In this document: piece after piece, positions 41,647 to 51,172 of the stretch
How the letters are laid out: every line of letters starts with the position of its first letter
Numbering within the stretch: position 1 is the stretch's first letter
NCBI GenBank assembly: GCA_963708675.1
Contig: CAVPTO010000003.1
Span: 1,488,001 to 1,552,000, forward strand
Length of the DNA: 64,000 nt
Source of the DNA: DATAXP01 sp963708675
Lineage (GTDB): Bacteria; Planctomycetota; Planctomycetia; Pirellulales; PNKZ01
Direction of reading: 5' to 3'
Position numbers and translations under genes: made by a program
The notes under the pieces: generated by a model
What the model saw: only the letters and a program-made list of their open reading frames with translations
Database searches by the model: none
Told to the model about the DNA's origin: nothing

Positions 41647-43530
41647 GTGACTCCAGGCATAGCGGCTGGCGGCATGTCGAACGATGCCAAGGAACAGGTG
41701 CGCCAAGCGACCGACATTGTCGAGTTGGTCGGCAGCTACCTGCCGCTGCGTCGCGAAGGCCGCGCCTTCAAAGCTCTTTGCCCCTGGCACGACGATTCGC
41801 GTCCAAGCCTGCAAGTAAATCCCGAGCGGCAGTCGTATCGCTGCTGGGTCTGCAATGTCGGCGGCGACGTCTTCAGCTTCATGATGAAGATGGAAAGCAT
41901 CACGTTCCCCGAAGCGCTCGCCATGTTGGCCGAACGCGCGGGAGTCACGCTCACGTCGTCCGGCACACCGAGCGATGCCGACGCGAAGCGATTGCTTTAT
42001 CAGGCAATGGCCTGGGCCGAGCAGCAGTACCACGACTGCCTCGTGAAAGACCCGAGCGCGAGCACCGCACGAGCGTACCTCGCCGAACGTGGCATCACCG
42101 ATCAAACCATCAACTCGTTCCATCTCGGCTTCGCACCCGACGATTGGAACTGGTTGCAGAACCGCGCCCGCGACACGCGCTTCAATTCCAAAGTGCTCTC
42201 GTCGGTCGGCTTGCTTGTCGCCAAAGACACCGGCGGCCATTACGACCGTTTTCGCGGCCGCGTGCTGTTCTCGATCCGCGACCCACAGGGGCGGCCGGTC
42301 GGCCTCGGCGGACGCATCATGCCGGGCGTGATCGACAAGGCCAAGTACGTCAACAGCCCCGAGACGGCGCTGTTCAGCAAGAGCAACCTGCTCTATGGTC
42401 TCGACGCCGCCAAGGACGCGATGACCAAATCGCGCACCGTGGTCGTCATGGAAGGTTACACCGACTGCCTCGCCGCGCATCAAAGCGGCTTCAAGAACGC
42501 CGTTGCTGTGCTGGGGACCGCCCTGGGCCAGCGGCACATCGCCCTTTTGCGACGATTTGTTGACACGATCGTCCTCGTGCTCGACGGCGACGAGGCTGGC
42601 CGCCGACGCACGGACGAGATTCTCGAGCTTTTCGTCGCCGAGCAGGTGGACGTCCGTATCGTGACGCCCCCCGATGGCCTCGATCCCGCGGATTTTCTCG
42701 CCGAACAGGGCCCCGAAGCGTTCGAGGCCCTGCTGGCCGATGGCGTCGACGCCCTGGAACACAAGTTCCGCACGGTGACGGCGGGGCTTTCGGCCACGAG
42801 TGGCATGCAGGCCATGATGCAGACGGTCGAAAGCGTATTGGCGACCATCGCCCGTGCGCCGCGGCTGCAGGCCGGTACCACGGGCGCCATGCGCCTTCGC
42901 GAAGATCAGGTGCTGCACCGTCTTGCTCAACGCAGCGGCCTGCGCGAGGAACGTCTCCGCGACCGTCTGACCGAGCTGCGCCGCGACTCAGGCAATCGCC
43001 GCACTGTCGCCATGGATCGCACAGGCGCTAAGGCGAATCCCGCATCCGCAAAGTCATTGGGCGAAAAGTCCCTGGTGGTCGAAGTGCCGCGCATGACATT
43101 GGCCGAACGCTGGCTGCTCCAGATATTGATCGAGCAGCCTGAGCTTCTCGCCGAAGTGCGCGAGTGTGTCGAAACAGAACAATTTAGTTGTCCGCATCGC
43201 CGCGCTTTGTATGACCTGGCGTGCCGCTTGGCGGACCGAGAAATCATGCCGTCGTTCGAGAAACTCATGCTCGAGCTCGAGGATCAGGAGCTGAAAAGCC
43301 TGCTGGTCGAGCTCGACGAAGAGCGCCAAGTGATGAGTCGCTCGAACGTGGCAAGCGAACTTCGTGATTTGTTGACCGTGTTTGTCGAGCACCGAAGCGA
43401 GCGACGCGCCGAGTTGGCCGATCGCTCGACCCCGCCGGCCACGTCCCCAGCGGACGAAGGCCAGGTGCTCAGCGAGCTGGTGAACAAGCTTCGGAGCCGG
43501 CAAGGTATTTCCGTGCCCACGGATGGGTAG
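41647..43530 (+). CDS. dnaG: DNA primase
   Basis: DnaG makes RNA primers at the replication fork. This 627-residue protein has the CHC2 zinc finger (CPWHDDSRPSL...YRCWVCNVGGD), the RNA polymerase core with MEGYTDCLAAHQ and toprim acid residues in VLVLDGDEAGRRR, and a C-terminal helical helicase-binding region. GTG 41647 is selected because a perfect AGGAGG (41636-41641) is five bases upstream; ATG 41674 is an alternative nearer the homology, and the frame is open further upstream to 41548. It forms the dnaG-rpoD pair, but the rpsU gene usual in the proteobacterial operon is absent. Confidence 0.96.
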   Translation: MTPGIAAGGMSNDAKEQVRQATDIVELVGSYLPLRREGRAFKALCPWHDDSRPSLQVNPERQSYRCWVCNVGGDVFSFMMKMESITFPEALAMLAERAGVTLTSSGTPSDADAKRLLYQAMAWAEQQYHDCLVKDPSASTARAYLAERGITDQTINSFHLGFAPDDWNWLQNRARDTRFNSKVLSSVGLLVAKDTGGHYDRFRGRVLFSIRDPQGRPVGLGGRIMPGVIDKAKYVNSPETALFSKSNLLYGLDAAKDAMTKSRTVVVMEGYTDCLAAHQSGFKNAVAVLGTALGQRHIALLRRFVDTIVLVLDGDEAGRRRTDEILELFVAEQVDVRIVTPPDGLDPADFLAEQGPEAFEALLADGVDALEHKFRTVTAGLSATSGMQAMMQTVESVLATIARAPRLQAGTTGAMRLREDQVLHRLAQRSGLREERLRDRLTELRRDSGNRRTVAMDRTGAKANPASAKSLGEKSLVVEVPRMTLAERWLLQILIEQPELLAEVRECVETEQFSCPHRRALYDLACRLADREIMPSFEKLMLELEDQELKSLLVELDEERQVMSRSNVASELRDLLTVFVEHRSERRAELADRSTPPATSPADEGQVLSELVNKLRSRQGISVPTDG

Positions 43531-43573
43531 GGATGCCGTTTGTCGGTTGGTCGTGTTTGGCAGCTTTCGAAAC

Positions 43574-43601
43574 TTGATTCGAGCCGCTAGCTGACCATAA
43601 T
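43574..43601 (+). promoter_or_regulatory. Possible internal promoter for rpoD
   Basis: TTGATT (43574-43579), a 16-base spacer and CATAAT (43596-43601) lie in the 123-base gap between dnaG and rpoD. Each box matches the consensus in four to five positions. It could permit separate expression of the sigma factor. Confidence 0.45.
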
Positions 43602-43653
43602 CAACGGTTGTCTGGACGCGCCGTCTTCAATCGCGGTGCCGGAGGGAAGACAA

Positions 43654-45339
<1,686 letters not shown>

Positions 45340-45356
45340 CTCGCGGCGGCTAAATT

Positions 45357-45391
45357 AAAACCGCTGGCCCGCAAAGGCCAGCGGTTTTTTT
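45357..45391 (+). terminator. Intrinsic terminator after rpoD
   Basis: AAAACCGCTGGCC (45357-45369) pairs with GGCCAGCGGTTTT (45376-45388) around CGCAAA, and the run of seven T residues continues to 45391. It lies 18 bases after the rpoD stop. A textbook rho-independent terminator. Confidence 0.95.
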
Positions 45392-45441
45392 ATTGGACCA
45401 AGGTCGTTGCGACACGAACGAAAACACCACGAGGAGTCGTA

Positions 45442-46164
45442 ATGACCGCAACGGCAAGCCTACTTCGCGAACTGCACCGCATCCACCAGCAGCTCAGTGA
45501 TCTGCACGAGCGCATGGAGCGCGGGCCGAAGCAGGTAAAGGCCCGAGAGGCGAATGTCGCTCGGCTCGACGCCGAGCTGGCGCAAGCTAAGGCGAACGTC
45601 AAAGCAGCGAAGATCGCCGTCGATCAGAAGCAACTGCAACTGAAAACCGGCGAGGGCAAAATCGCCGACATCCAGGTGAAGCTCAACCAGGCCAAGAGCA
45701 ACCGCGAGTACCAGTCGTTCAAAGACCAGATCGCCGCCGACGAGATGGCCATCAGCGTGTTGGCCGACGAGATTCTCGAAGGCATGGAAAAGACCGAAGG
45801 CCTGCAAAAGGAAGCCACCGAAGCCGAGGGGCGTGTCGCCAAGGCCAAAGAAGAGCTGACCAAGGCACAGGCCGCCGTTCGCGGGCAGGAAGAACTCATT
45901 GCCGGCGACATCAAGCGGCTCGACGCCGAGCTGAAAGAGGCCGAGAAGGGACTGCCGCCCGATTTCGCCCAAGCGTACCATCGCATGGTCCGCGGCCGCG
46001 GCGCCGATGCACTCGCCGTCCTCGAGGGCGAGAACTGCGGCGGCTGCTACCAGGTCATCACGCCCAACATGATTAACAACTTGCTCCTCGGCAAGATGGT
46101 CGTGCTTTGCACGAGTTGCGGGCGCATGTTGTATCTTCCCGAGGATCGGACTCCCGGACGTTAA
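45442..46164 (+). CDS. Coiled-coil protein with C4 zinc ribbon
   Basis: A 240-residue protein. Residues 1-180 form a long Ala/Lys/Glu-rich coiled coil with heptads. The C-terminal 50 residues have CGGCYQ and CTSCGR, a C4-type zinc ribbon (NCGGCYQVITPNMINNLLLGK...VLCTSCGRML). This matches the family of bacterial zinc ribbon proteins related to chlamydial CT398/CdsZ. They have been linked to flagellar or type III secretion and to nucleic acid binding, without a settled function. It starts with ATG 45442, six bases after GAGGAG. It may be cotranscribed with greA, 76 bases downstream. Confidence 0.9.
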   Translation: MTATASLLRELHRIHQQLSDLHERMERGPKQVKAREANVARLDAELAQAKANVKAAKIAVDQKQLQLKTGEGKIADIQVKLNQAKSNREYQSFKDQIAADEMAISVLADEILEGMEKTEGLQKEATEAEGRVAKAKEELTKAQAAVRGQEELIAGDIKRLDAELKEAEKGLPPDFAQAYHRMVRGRGADALAVLEGENCGGCYQVITPNMINNLLLGKMVVLCTSCGRMLYLPEDRTPGR

Positions 46165-46240
46165 TCCGGTCGGGACCGCGCCAGGAGTTGCGGTCGCCGA
46201 CGAATCGTAACTTCGTATCGCATGGTGAGGTCGAGAGCCA

Positions 46241-46717
46241 ATGGATTTCATACCGATGAGCCGCACCGGCTACGAAAAGCTGATGGCGGATCTGAAGCAA
46301 CTTGATGAAGTCGAAATGCCAAAGGTGTCGCAGCGCGTTGCCGATGCTCGCGGCGAAGGGGATTTAAGCGAGAACGCTGAATACCACGGCGCTCGCGAAT
46401 CGCAAGGCATGCTGCAGGCCAAGATCAATCTGTTGCGCGACAAGCTCGGTCGGGCTCAAATTATCGATACGTCGACGCTGCCGAAAGACGAGGTCAGCTT
46501 CGGCTCGACGGTCGTGGTGAAGGATCTCGACTTCGGCGACAACGAAACGTTCACACTCGTTGGAGCGGGCGATGAAGACTACGACACCGGCAAAATTCTG
46601 ATCACGAGCCCGTTGGGGCAGGGACTCGTTGGTAAGAAAGTCGGCGAGAAGGTCGAGATTCCCGTGCCGGCCGGCACGACGCGATTCCAGATTCTCGAAA
46701 TCCGCTTCGAGGAATAA
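46241..46717 (+). CDS. greA: Transcription elongation factor GreA
   Basis: GreA rescues backtracked RNA polymerase by stimulating transcript cleavage. The 158-residue protein has the N-terminal coiled coil with the conserved acidic tip DARGEGDLSENAEYHGA and the C-terminal domain SPLGQGLVGKKVGEKVEI. Complete and normal in length. It starts at ATG 46241. Confidence 0.97.
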   Translation: MDFIPMSRTGYEKLMADLKQLDEVEMPKVSQRVADARGEGDLSENAEYHGARESQGMLQAKINLLRDKLGRAQIIDTSTLPKDEVSFGSTVVVKDLDFGDNETFTLVGAGDEDYDTGKILITSPLGQGLVGKKVGEKVEIPVPAGTTRFQILEIRFEE

Positions 46718-46773
46718 AACCCTTCGATCGACTACCCATCAACGCTTGCGGTGACGGTGCGCGATTGCTGAGT

Positions 46774-47518
46774 TCATGTGGAATTGTCCAATCCTTCAAA
46801 CAGCGCCGAACCCACACGCACGATGGTCGCGCCTTCTTCGATCGCGACCTCGTAGTCGCCACTCATGCCCATCGACAGTTCGCTCCGCGACAGCGACGCC
46901 GGACTGCTTCAGCGCCAGGCGATCGCGCAATTCTCTGAGACTGGCAAACTGACGACGGGTTTCGTCAGCATCCGCTTCGCGGCCGGCCATTGTCATCAAA
47001 CCGCGGACGTCGAGCGCCTTGAACTTCGACAATGCGTCGAGCGATTGCTGGACTTCGTCGGGAGCGAAGCCATGTTTCGCCGCGTCGCCCGAAACGTTTA
47101 CTTCGATCAACACCGACAGCCTTTGTGAGGTCGCCACGCACGCAGCATTGATCGCTTCGAGCAGTCGCAGACTGTCGCCAGAGTGCAACAAGGCGAGGTG
47201 CGGGAGTGTACGCTCAAGCTTGTTTCGCTGAAGATGGCCGATCATGTGCCATTCGATCGGCAGGCTGGAGAGTTCCGCCGCCTTCTGCCACAGCGATTGC
47301 GGACGACTTTCGCCGAGACTCGAACAGCCGAGCTCAACAAGCGCCCGAGTCGTTCGCACGTCGACGTACTTCGTCACGGCGACCAGTTTCACGCTCGAGA
47401 CGTCGCGACCGCTGCGAGCCGCCGCGGCGGCGATGCGTTTGCGAACTTCCGCGAGGTTTGAACTCAGGAGATGGCGCTGGGCGTCCGTGAGTTCCGGCGG
47501 CGTGAATTCCGGAAGCAT
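46774..47518 (-). CDS. YggS/PLPBP-family pyridoxal phosphate homeostasis protein, frame disrupted near the end
   Basis: A single-domain PLP-binding protein of the alanine-racemase N-terminal fold that buffers PLP and affects amino acid metabolism. The PLP lysine is in LVAVTKYVD; other motifs are LGESRPQS, WHMIGHLQRNK, VLIEVNVSGD and VRGLMTMAG. The open frame from ATG 47518 ends in a nonsense tail after LALKQSGVA. One frame over, from about 46897, it reads SLSRSELSMGMSGDYEVAIE and then EGATIVRVGSALFEGL, the conserved end, and stops at TGA 46774-46776. The indel is one extra base (or two missing). Corrected length is about 247 residues, normal for the family. The gene follows the unknown 576-residue gene on the same strand. 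Confidence 0.87.
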
Positions 47519-47532
47519 AGCGATGCGCGAGG

Positions 47533-49263
47533 TTACTCGATCTCGATCAGTGACTCGACGGTTCCTTCGCTGGAGAACCGACCGACGAGGAACTCCGAGA
47601 ACAGATGGTGCCCGAGGACGGTGCGGCTGCGCCCTTCTTGCAACGAACGGAACACGAGCCATTGAGACTTGCCGACTTGTGCGCGATAACCCACGGCGAC
47701 GTCGGGCCCCGCAATGGCGCGTTCTTCACCAACCGTCAATCGTCGCCAGGTGCGACGCTTTTCGAATCGTCGTGACCGCAGATCGAAAAACAGCGGAGCA
47801 AACAATGATCGCGATTTGCTCACGCTCTGCACGACTTCGAGCTTTCCGTCGGAGACGTGCAATGTCCCTCGCGGATCGGTGCGCCACTCAGGCATCGCAA
47901 GCGGCATGACGAGCGCGCGTCGCTTCTTGCCGACGAGAAACCCTTCCCGCGATTCAGCGGCGCCTTCGAAATGGATGCCGGCAGCCAAGGGATACGAAGC
48001 TCGGTATTCGATCTCGCCGGGCTCGACGCCGAGCACCGCGTCGGCCATCACTAGGATTTCGTCGCTACGCGAGAGCATGAATTGACGCTGCATGTGCATG
48101 CCTTGCGGGAGCGTGGTTTGCAGCTCCAGGTAGTCGACCTCTTCGTCGCTCTCCCAACAAACCTCTTCCCAATCGCTCTGCGGCTCGAGCACTTGGCCAT
48201 TGAATTGAACCTCGAACGTCCAGTCGCCGGCGAAGATGAGTTCGCCGGCAGCGTCGAGTTCCGCTCGGATGCGGCGACCGCTGTAATCGACCGCCAGCCG
48301 ATGGGCGCGACGCGTCCAATCGGTTCGCAGCGTGGCGACCTCCGACCATTCCGAGTGATCGGCCGGCGAAGGCGATTTCGACGGCACCTTGCCATGATGC
48401 CGGAGCACGAACGCGGCCAAACGTTTTGACTTGCCCGTGCCGAATTCATCGGCGGCTTCTTCGATCCAACGGAGCCGCGACCTTGACGGTGCGTTATCTG
48501 CACCGAGCACTTGCGACCCATCGCGTCGCGTGAGGCGAAGCAGATGCGTTGTCGCCGCCGACATCTCTTTGCGCATTTCATCGGTCCAGTCCGCGCGCTC
48601 CAGCCAACGCGACATCACGGCGACACGCGACCAGCACGCGATCAGTGGCCGAAAGTCGTTGAGATGACCGACATGCGGCAGGCCTTGGCCATCGAGAAGC
48701 TCGGCCATCGAAGCGCGCACATGTTCGATCGCTCCGGGCACGAGCCAGCGCGTGTTGTCGAACTCTGGCAAGACGTGAGCCAACGTGATCGGCAACTCGG
48801 CGAGCAACAACTGCCCAGCGACGACATCATGTTGCCAATCCTGCGACTCGGCCCAGAGTCGCATGTTCAGAAGATGCTCGACCGTGCGCCACCAAAGGCG
48901 TGCCGATACGCGAGCGGACAACTTGGGAAGTTCACGCGCGACGGCAAGCCACTGCTCGGCTTGTTCGCGCAACACAGGACTCGTCGCTTCTTCGAGGCAC
49001 GCGGTCAGCGTCGCGTCCGAAGGATCGTCGTCGAGCGGCGATTTAGGCAGATCGTAGTGCTTGAACACCCGAGCAAGCGCCTTCGGCCCGTCGCGTCGCG
49101 AAAGATGCTTCGCCCACAACTTCCAGCCTTCGCTGTCGTTGTCCCAAGTGCCTGCGGCGGCGACGCTCTCGGGCGCTGACGAGTGCCAACGCAGTCCACC
49201 CTGCAACGGGGCAAATTCGCCGCTCGATTCGCTCATCACTTCGTTGTCAATCGTGCTCGACAT
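47533..49263 (-). CDS. Unknown protein with helical-toroid and beta-sandwich layout
   Basis: A 576-residue protein with no clear named family. Residues 60-260 are rich in amphipathic helices with many tryptophans (RLWWRTVEHLLNMRLWAE, CWSRVAVMSRWLE), and residues 320-560 are beta-rich with alternating hydrophobic residues (DWTFEVQFNGQVLEPQSDWEEVCW, VDYLELQTTLPQGM). This resembles the alpha/alpha toroid plus beta-sandwich architecture of heparinase II/III-like and related polysaccharide lyases, but no catalytic His/Tyr motif stands out. No signal peptide is seen. Planctomycetes degrade sulfated polysaccharides, so a carbohydrate role is possible but not shown. It starts with ATG 49263 and ends 14 bases before the YggS gene. 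Confidence 0.75.
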   Translation of the reverse strand: MSSTIDNEVMSESSGEFAPLQGGLRWHSSAPESVAAAGTWDNDSEGWKLWAKHLSRRDGPKALARVFKHYDLPKSPLDDDPSDATLTACLEEATSPVLREQAEQWLAVARELPKLSARVSARLWWRTVEHLLNMRLWAESQDWQHDVVAGQLLLAELPITLAHVLPEFDNTRWLVPGAIEHVRASMAELLDGQGLPHVGHLNDFRPLIACWSRVAVMSRWLERADWTDEMRKEMSAATTHLLRLTRRDGSQVLGADNAPSRSRLRWIEEAADEFGTGKSKRLAAFVLRHHGKVPSKSPSPADHSEWSEVATLRTDWTRRAHRLAVDYSGRRIRAELDAAGELIFAGDWTFEVQFNGQVLEPQSDWEEVCWESDEEVDYLELQTTLPQGMHMQRQFMLSRSDEILVMADAVLGVEPGEIEYRASYPLAAGIHFEGAAESREGFLVGKKRRALVMPLAMPEWRTDPRGTLHVSDGKLEVVQSVSKSRSLFAPLFFDLRSRRFEKRRTWRRLTVGEERAIAGPDVAVGYRAQVGKSQWLVFRSLQEGRSRTVLGHHLFSEFLVGRFSSEGTVESLIEIE

Positions 49264-49357
49264 TCTTCACGGCTTCCTGTTCGGTGTCGAATGGACGCGG
49301 TATCTTAACAACATCAAGCTGCTTTGTCCCGATAGTCGTTCGCGGTGGAATGAACGC

Positions 49358-50137
49358 ATGAAGAAGCTCGCCGTTTTCGCTGTGCTGCTGATCGCAAATG
49401 CTGTGCAGCCCTGTGTCGGGCAACAGGCTGATAAGGCCCCGTCGGCGAAGGATTTGGAAGCCTCCGGTTTGTCGCGGTTGTCGCCGAGATTCCCAGTGTG
49501 GCTCGATGCGAAGAATAAGCGTGTCGTGATGGTGGGGCGTATCTGTTTGCGTGAGGGGCAGATGGAAATGTTCGCTTGCCCGTCGCGAACGAAAGAGCAC
49601 GAGTCGATCGTCGCGGTGCCGACGCAGGTGTACATCGTTCACGCGGCTCTCATTGCCGCGGAGGGTGAGCCCGGAAATCCCGCGCGGTTCGTGCCTGAAT
49701 ACACGCCCGCTCGCGGCACCGAAGTCGAGATCACGCTGTTCTGGACCGATGAAAAAGGCAAACGTCAGAAGGCACGAGCACAGGACTGGCTTCATAACCT
49801 CAAAACCGACAAGCCGATGACCGAGCCGTGGGTCTTTGGCGGTAGCGGCTTTTGGGTCGACCCGGCGACCGGGCAGCGGCATTACCAGGCCGAGGACGGA
49901 GACTTCATCTGCGTGTCGAACTTCGCCAGCGCGATGCTCGACATTCCGGTCGAGAGTTCGGCGTCGAACAGCGCCCTTCTTTACGAAGCGGCGACCGACA
50001 AGATTCCGCCTATGGGCACACAAGTGACCGTGGTGCTCACGCCGAAGCTCAAGAATCTGCCGGCCGATCGTGGCGACGATCCGAAGACGGACCTCATACA
50101 GTTGCCGAAGGATGAGGATCCGATACCTGCCGAGTAA
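49358..50137 (+). CDS. YdjY domain-containing secreted protein
   Basis: A 259-residue protein with a signal peptide (MKKLAVFAVLLIANAVQPCVG). The following part (VWLDAKNKRVVMVGRICLREGQMEMFACPSRTKEHESIV...VYIVHAALIAAEGEPG, then a polar beta-rich region ending WVFGGSGFWVDPATGQRHY and GDFICVSNFASAMLDIPV) matches the YdjY-type domain frequent in planctomycetes. The domain's role is unknown. ATG 49358 was chosen because the signal peptide starts there; a longer frame overlaps the divergent gene at 49263. The acidic C-terminus (PKDEDPIPAE) is not conserved. Confidence 0.85.
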   Translation: MKKLAVFAVLLIANAVQPCVGQQADKAPSAKDLEASGLSRLSPRFPVWLDAKNKRVVMVGRICLREGQMEMFACPSRTKEHESIVAVPTQVYIVHAALIAAEGEPGNPARFVPEYTPARGTEVEITLFWTDEKGKRQKARAQDWLHNLKTDKPMTEPWVFGGSGFWVDPATGQRHYQAEDGDFICVSNFASAMLDIPVESSASNSALLYEAATDKIPPMGTQVTVVLTPKLKNLPADRGDDPKTDLIQLPKDEDPIPAE

Positions 50138-50434
50138 GCAGGGGCACCGATACTCGAGCCGGCACAATCGTATCAGTCCGTAGCATCACTTCATTGAGAT
50201 GTACGAATGTTAGGTGGCTAATTAACGACTAGCTACGCGCTTGTCGATGGTTGGGCGATTCGCGGCGAGAAAGTGCTATCCCGCGAAATCTCGCGGCAAC
50301 GCAGCGTCACTTCACTGCGGCTCCAAATGCTTGACATGCCCGAAAAACGCATGTGAAATGAGGGAAATTCAACCTAAAATTAGCGTAGAACTGACCAGTG
50401 CGCGTTTTGCACCGCCAACTTGGAGCCCATTGAA

Positions 50435-50935
50435 ATGCAACGTCTACTAGCCCTCGCCGTCTTGACTGCGGCGAATGTCGCGTTGGGCGAAGCAGGTGCG
50501 GCTGCCCCCGACGCGCCCGCCACTACTGTGCAAGCCGCTGTGCCTGCCGTGACGCCGGCGGTTGACGCGGCGAAGGCCACGATGCCAGTCAAAGCTGCTA
50601 AGAAATCTACGAAGACTTTGTCGGAAAGCCAAAAAGCGGCCGCGAAGTCTGTGGCTGGTCGTCCCGATGGCTGGCGCTATCGTTGGGACGGGCAAATGTG
50701 GTGGTATTACACACCGGCAAACCGCTGGTCGTATTGGAACGGCAAGATTTGGCAGCCGATTCCCCGCATTCCCACGGCCAATGATCAGTATGCCGGCATC
50801 GCCATGTACGAAGAAGACGATGCTCCTGAATCAGACGAGCTAATACCGCAGCAGAGCATTGACCCGGTAACGGGAGCAGTGGCTGAGCAGTATCGGTTCC
50901 AGGAAGGAACCGACCGCATCGGTGAGAATAACTGA
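50435..50935 (+). CDS. Small secreted protein with aromatic C-terminal motif
   Basis: A 166-residue protein. It begins with a signal peptide (MQRLLALAVLTAANVALGEAGA), then an Ala/Pro/Lys-rich linker, then a striking aromatic segment near residues 80-115: WRYRWDGQMWWYYTPANRW, followed by SYWNGKIWQP. This W-x-Y repeat resembles a structural or carbohydrate-contacting surface, but no family is recognised. A variable acidic tail follows. ATG 50435 follows TTGGAG at nine bases; a TTG at 50420 is less likely. A good terminator follows 30 bases later. Confidence 0.7.
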   Translation: MQRLLALAVLTAANVALGEAGAAAPDAPATTVQAAVPAVTPAVDAAKATMPVKAAKKSTKTLSESQKAAAKSVAGRPDGWRYRWDGQMWWYYTPANRWSYWNGKIWQPIPRIPTANDQYAGIAMYEEDDAPESDELIPQQSIDPVTGAVAEQYRFQEGTDRIGENN

Positions 50936-50964
50936 GCTGTGGTCATCGATTGTTAGTTCATTTG

Positions 50965-50998
50965 AAAGGCCCGCCGAGACAATCTCGACGGGCTTTTC
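50965..50998 (+). terminator. Terminator after the aromatic secreted protein gene
   Basis: GCCCG-C-CGAGA (50969-50979) pairs with TCTCG-A-CGGGC (50983-50993) around CAA, then TTTTCC. The pairing is interrupted by one C/A mismatch. It lies 30 bases after the stop at 50935. Confidence 0.8.
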
Positions 50999-51041
50999 CT
51001 TGGCTAGCCGCCGTCGGAGTGAAACGCCACGCGGTCGGCCA

Positions 51042-51098
51042 ACAGTCTAAAAAATAGGATGTTTGCGTAGACTGTATCGTTCGTAGCGATCTGAACGA
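51042..51098. promoter_or_regulatory. Two dyads in the porin upstream region
   Basis: ACAGTCTA (51042-51049) faces TAGACTGT (51068-51075), and TCGTTC (51077-51082) faces GAACGA (51093-51098). They lie 75-130 bases before the porin ATG. Both could be operators or small leader hairpins. No clear promoter boxes are assigned. Confidence 0.4.
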
Positions 51099-51172
51099 AG
51101 TTACTTGATGTGCGGGTTCGATAGGCTCTACGTGGGTAATCGTGTCGAACGATACTCGAACGTGGGGCAAAA

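Noticed and set aside
41617..42930. Minus-strand open frame of 437 codons opposite dnaG
   Set aside because: dnaG has the zinc finger, toprim residues and a strong ribosome binding site; the antisense frame has none.
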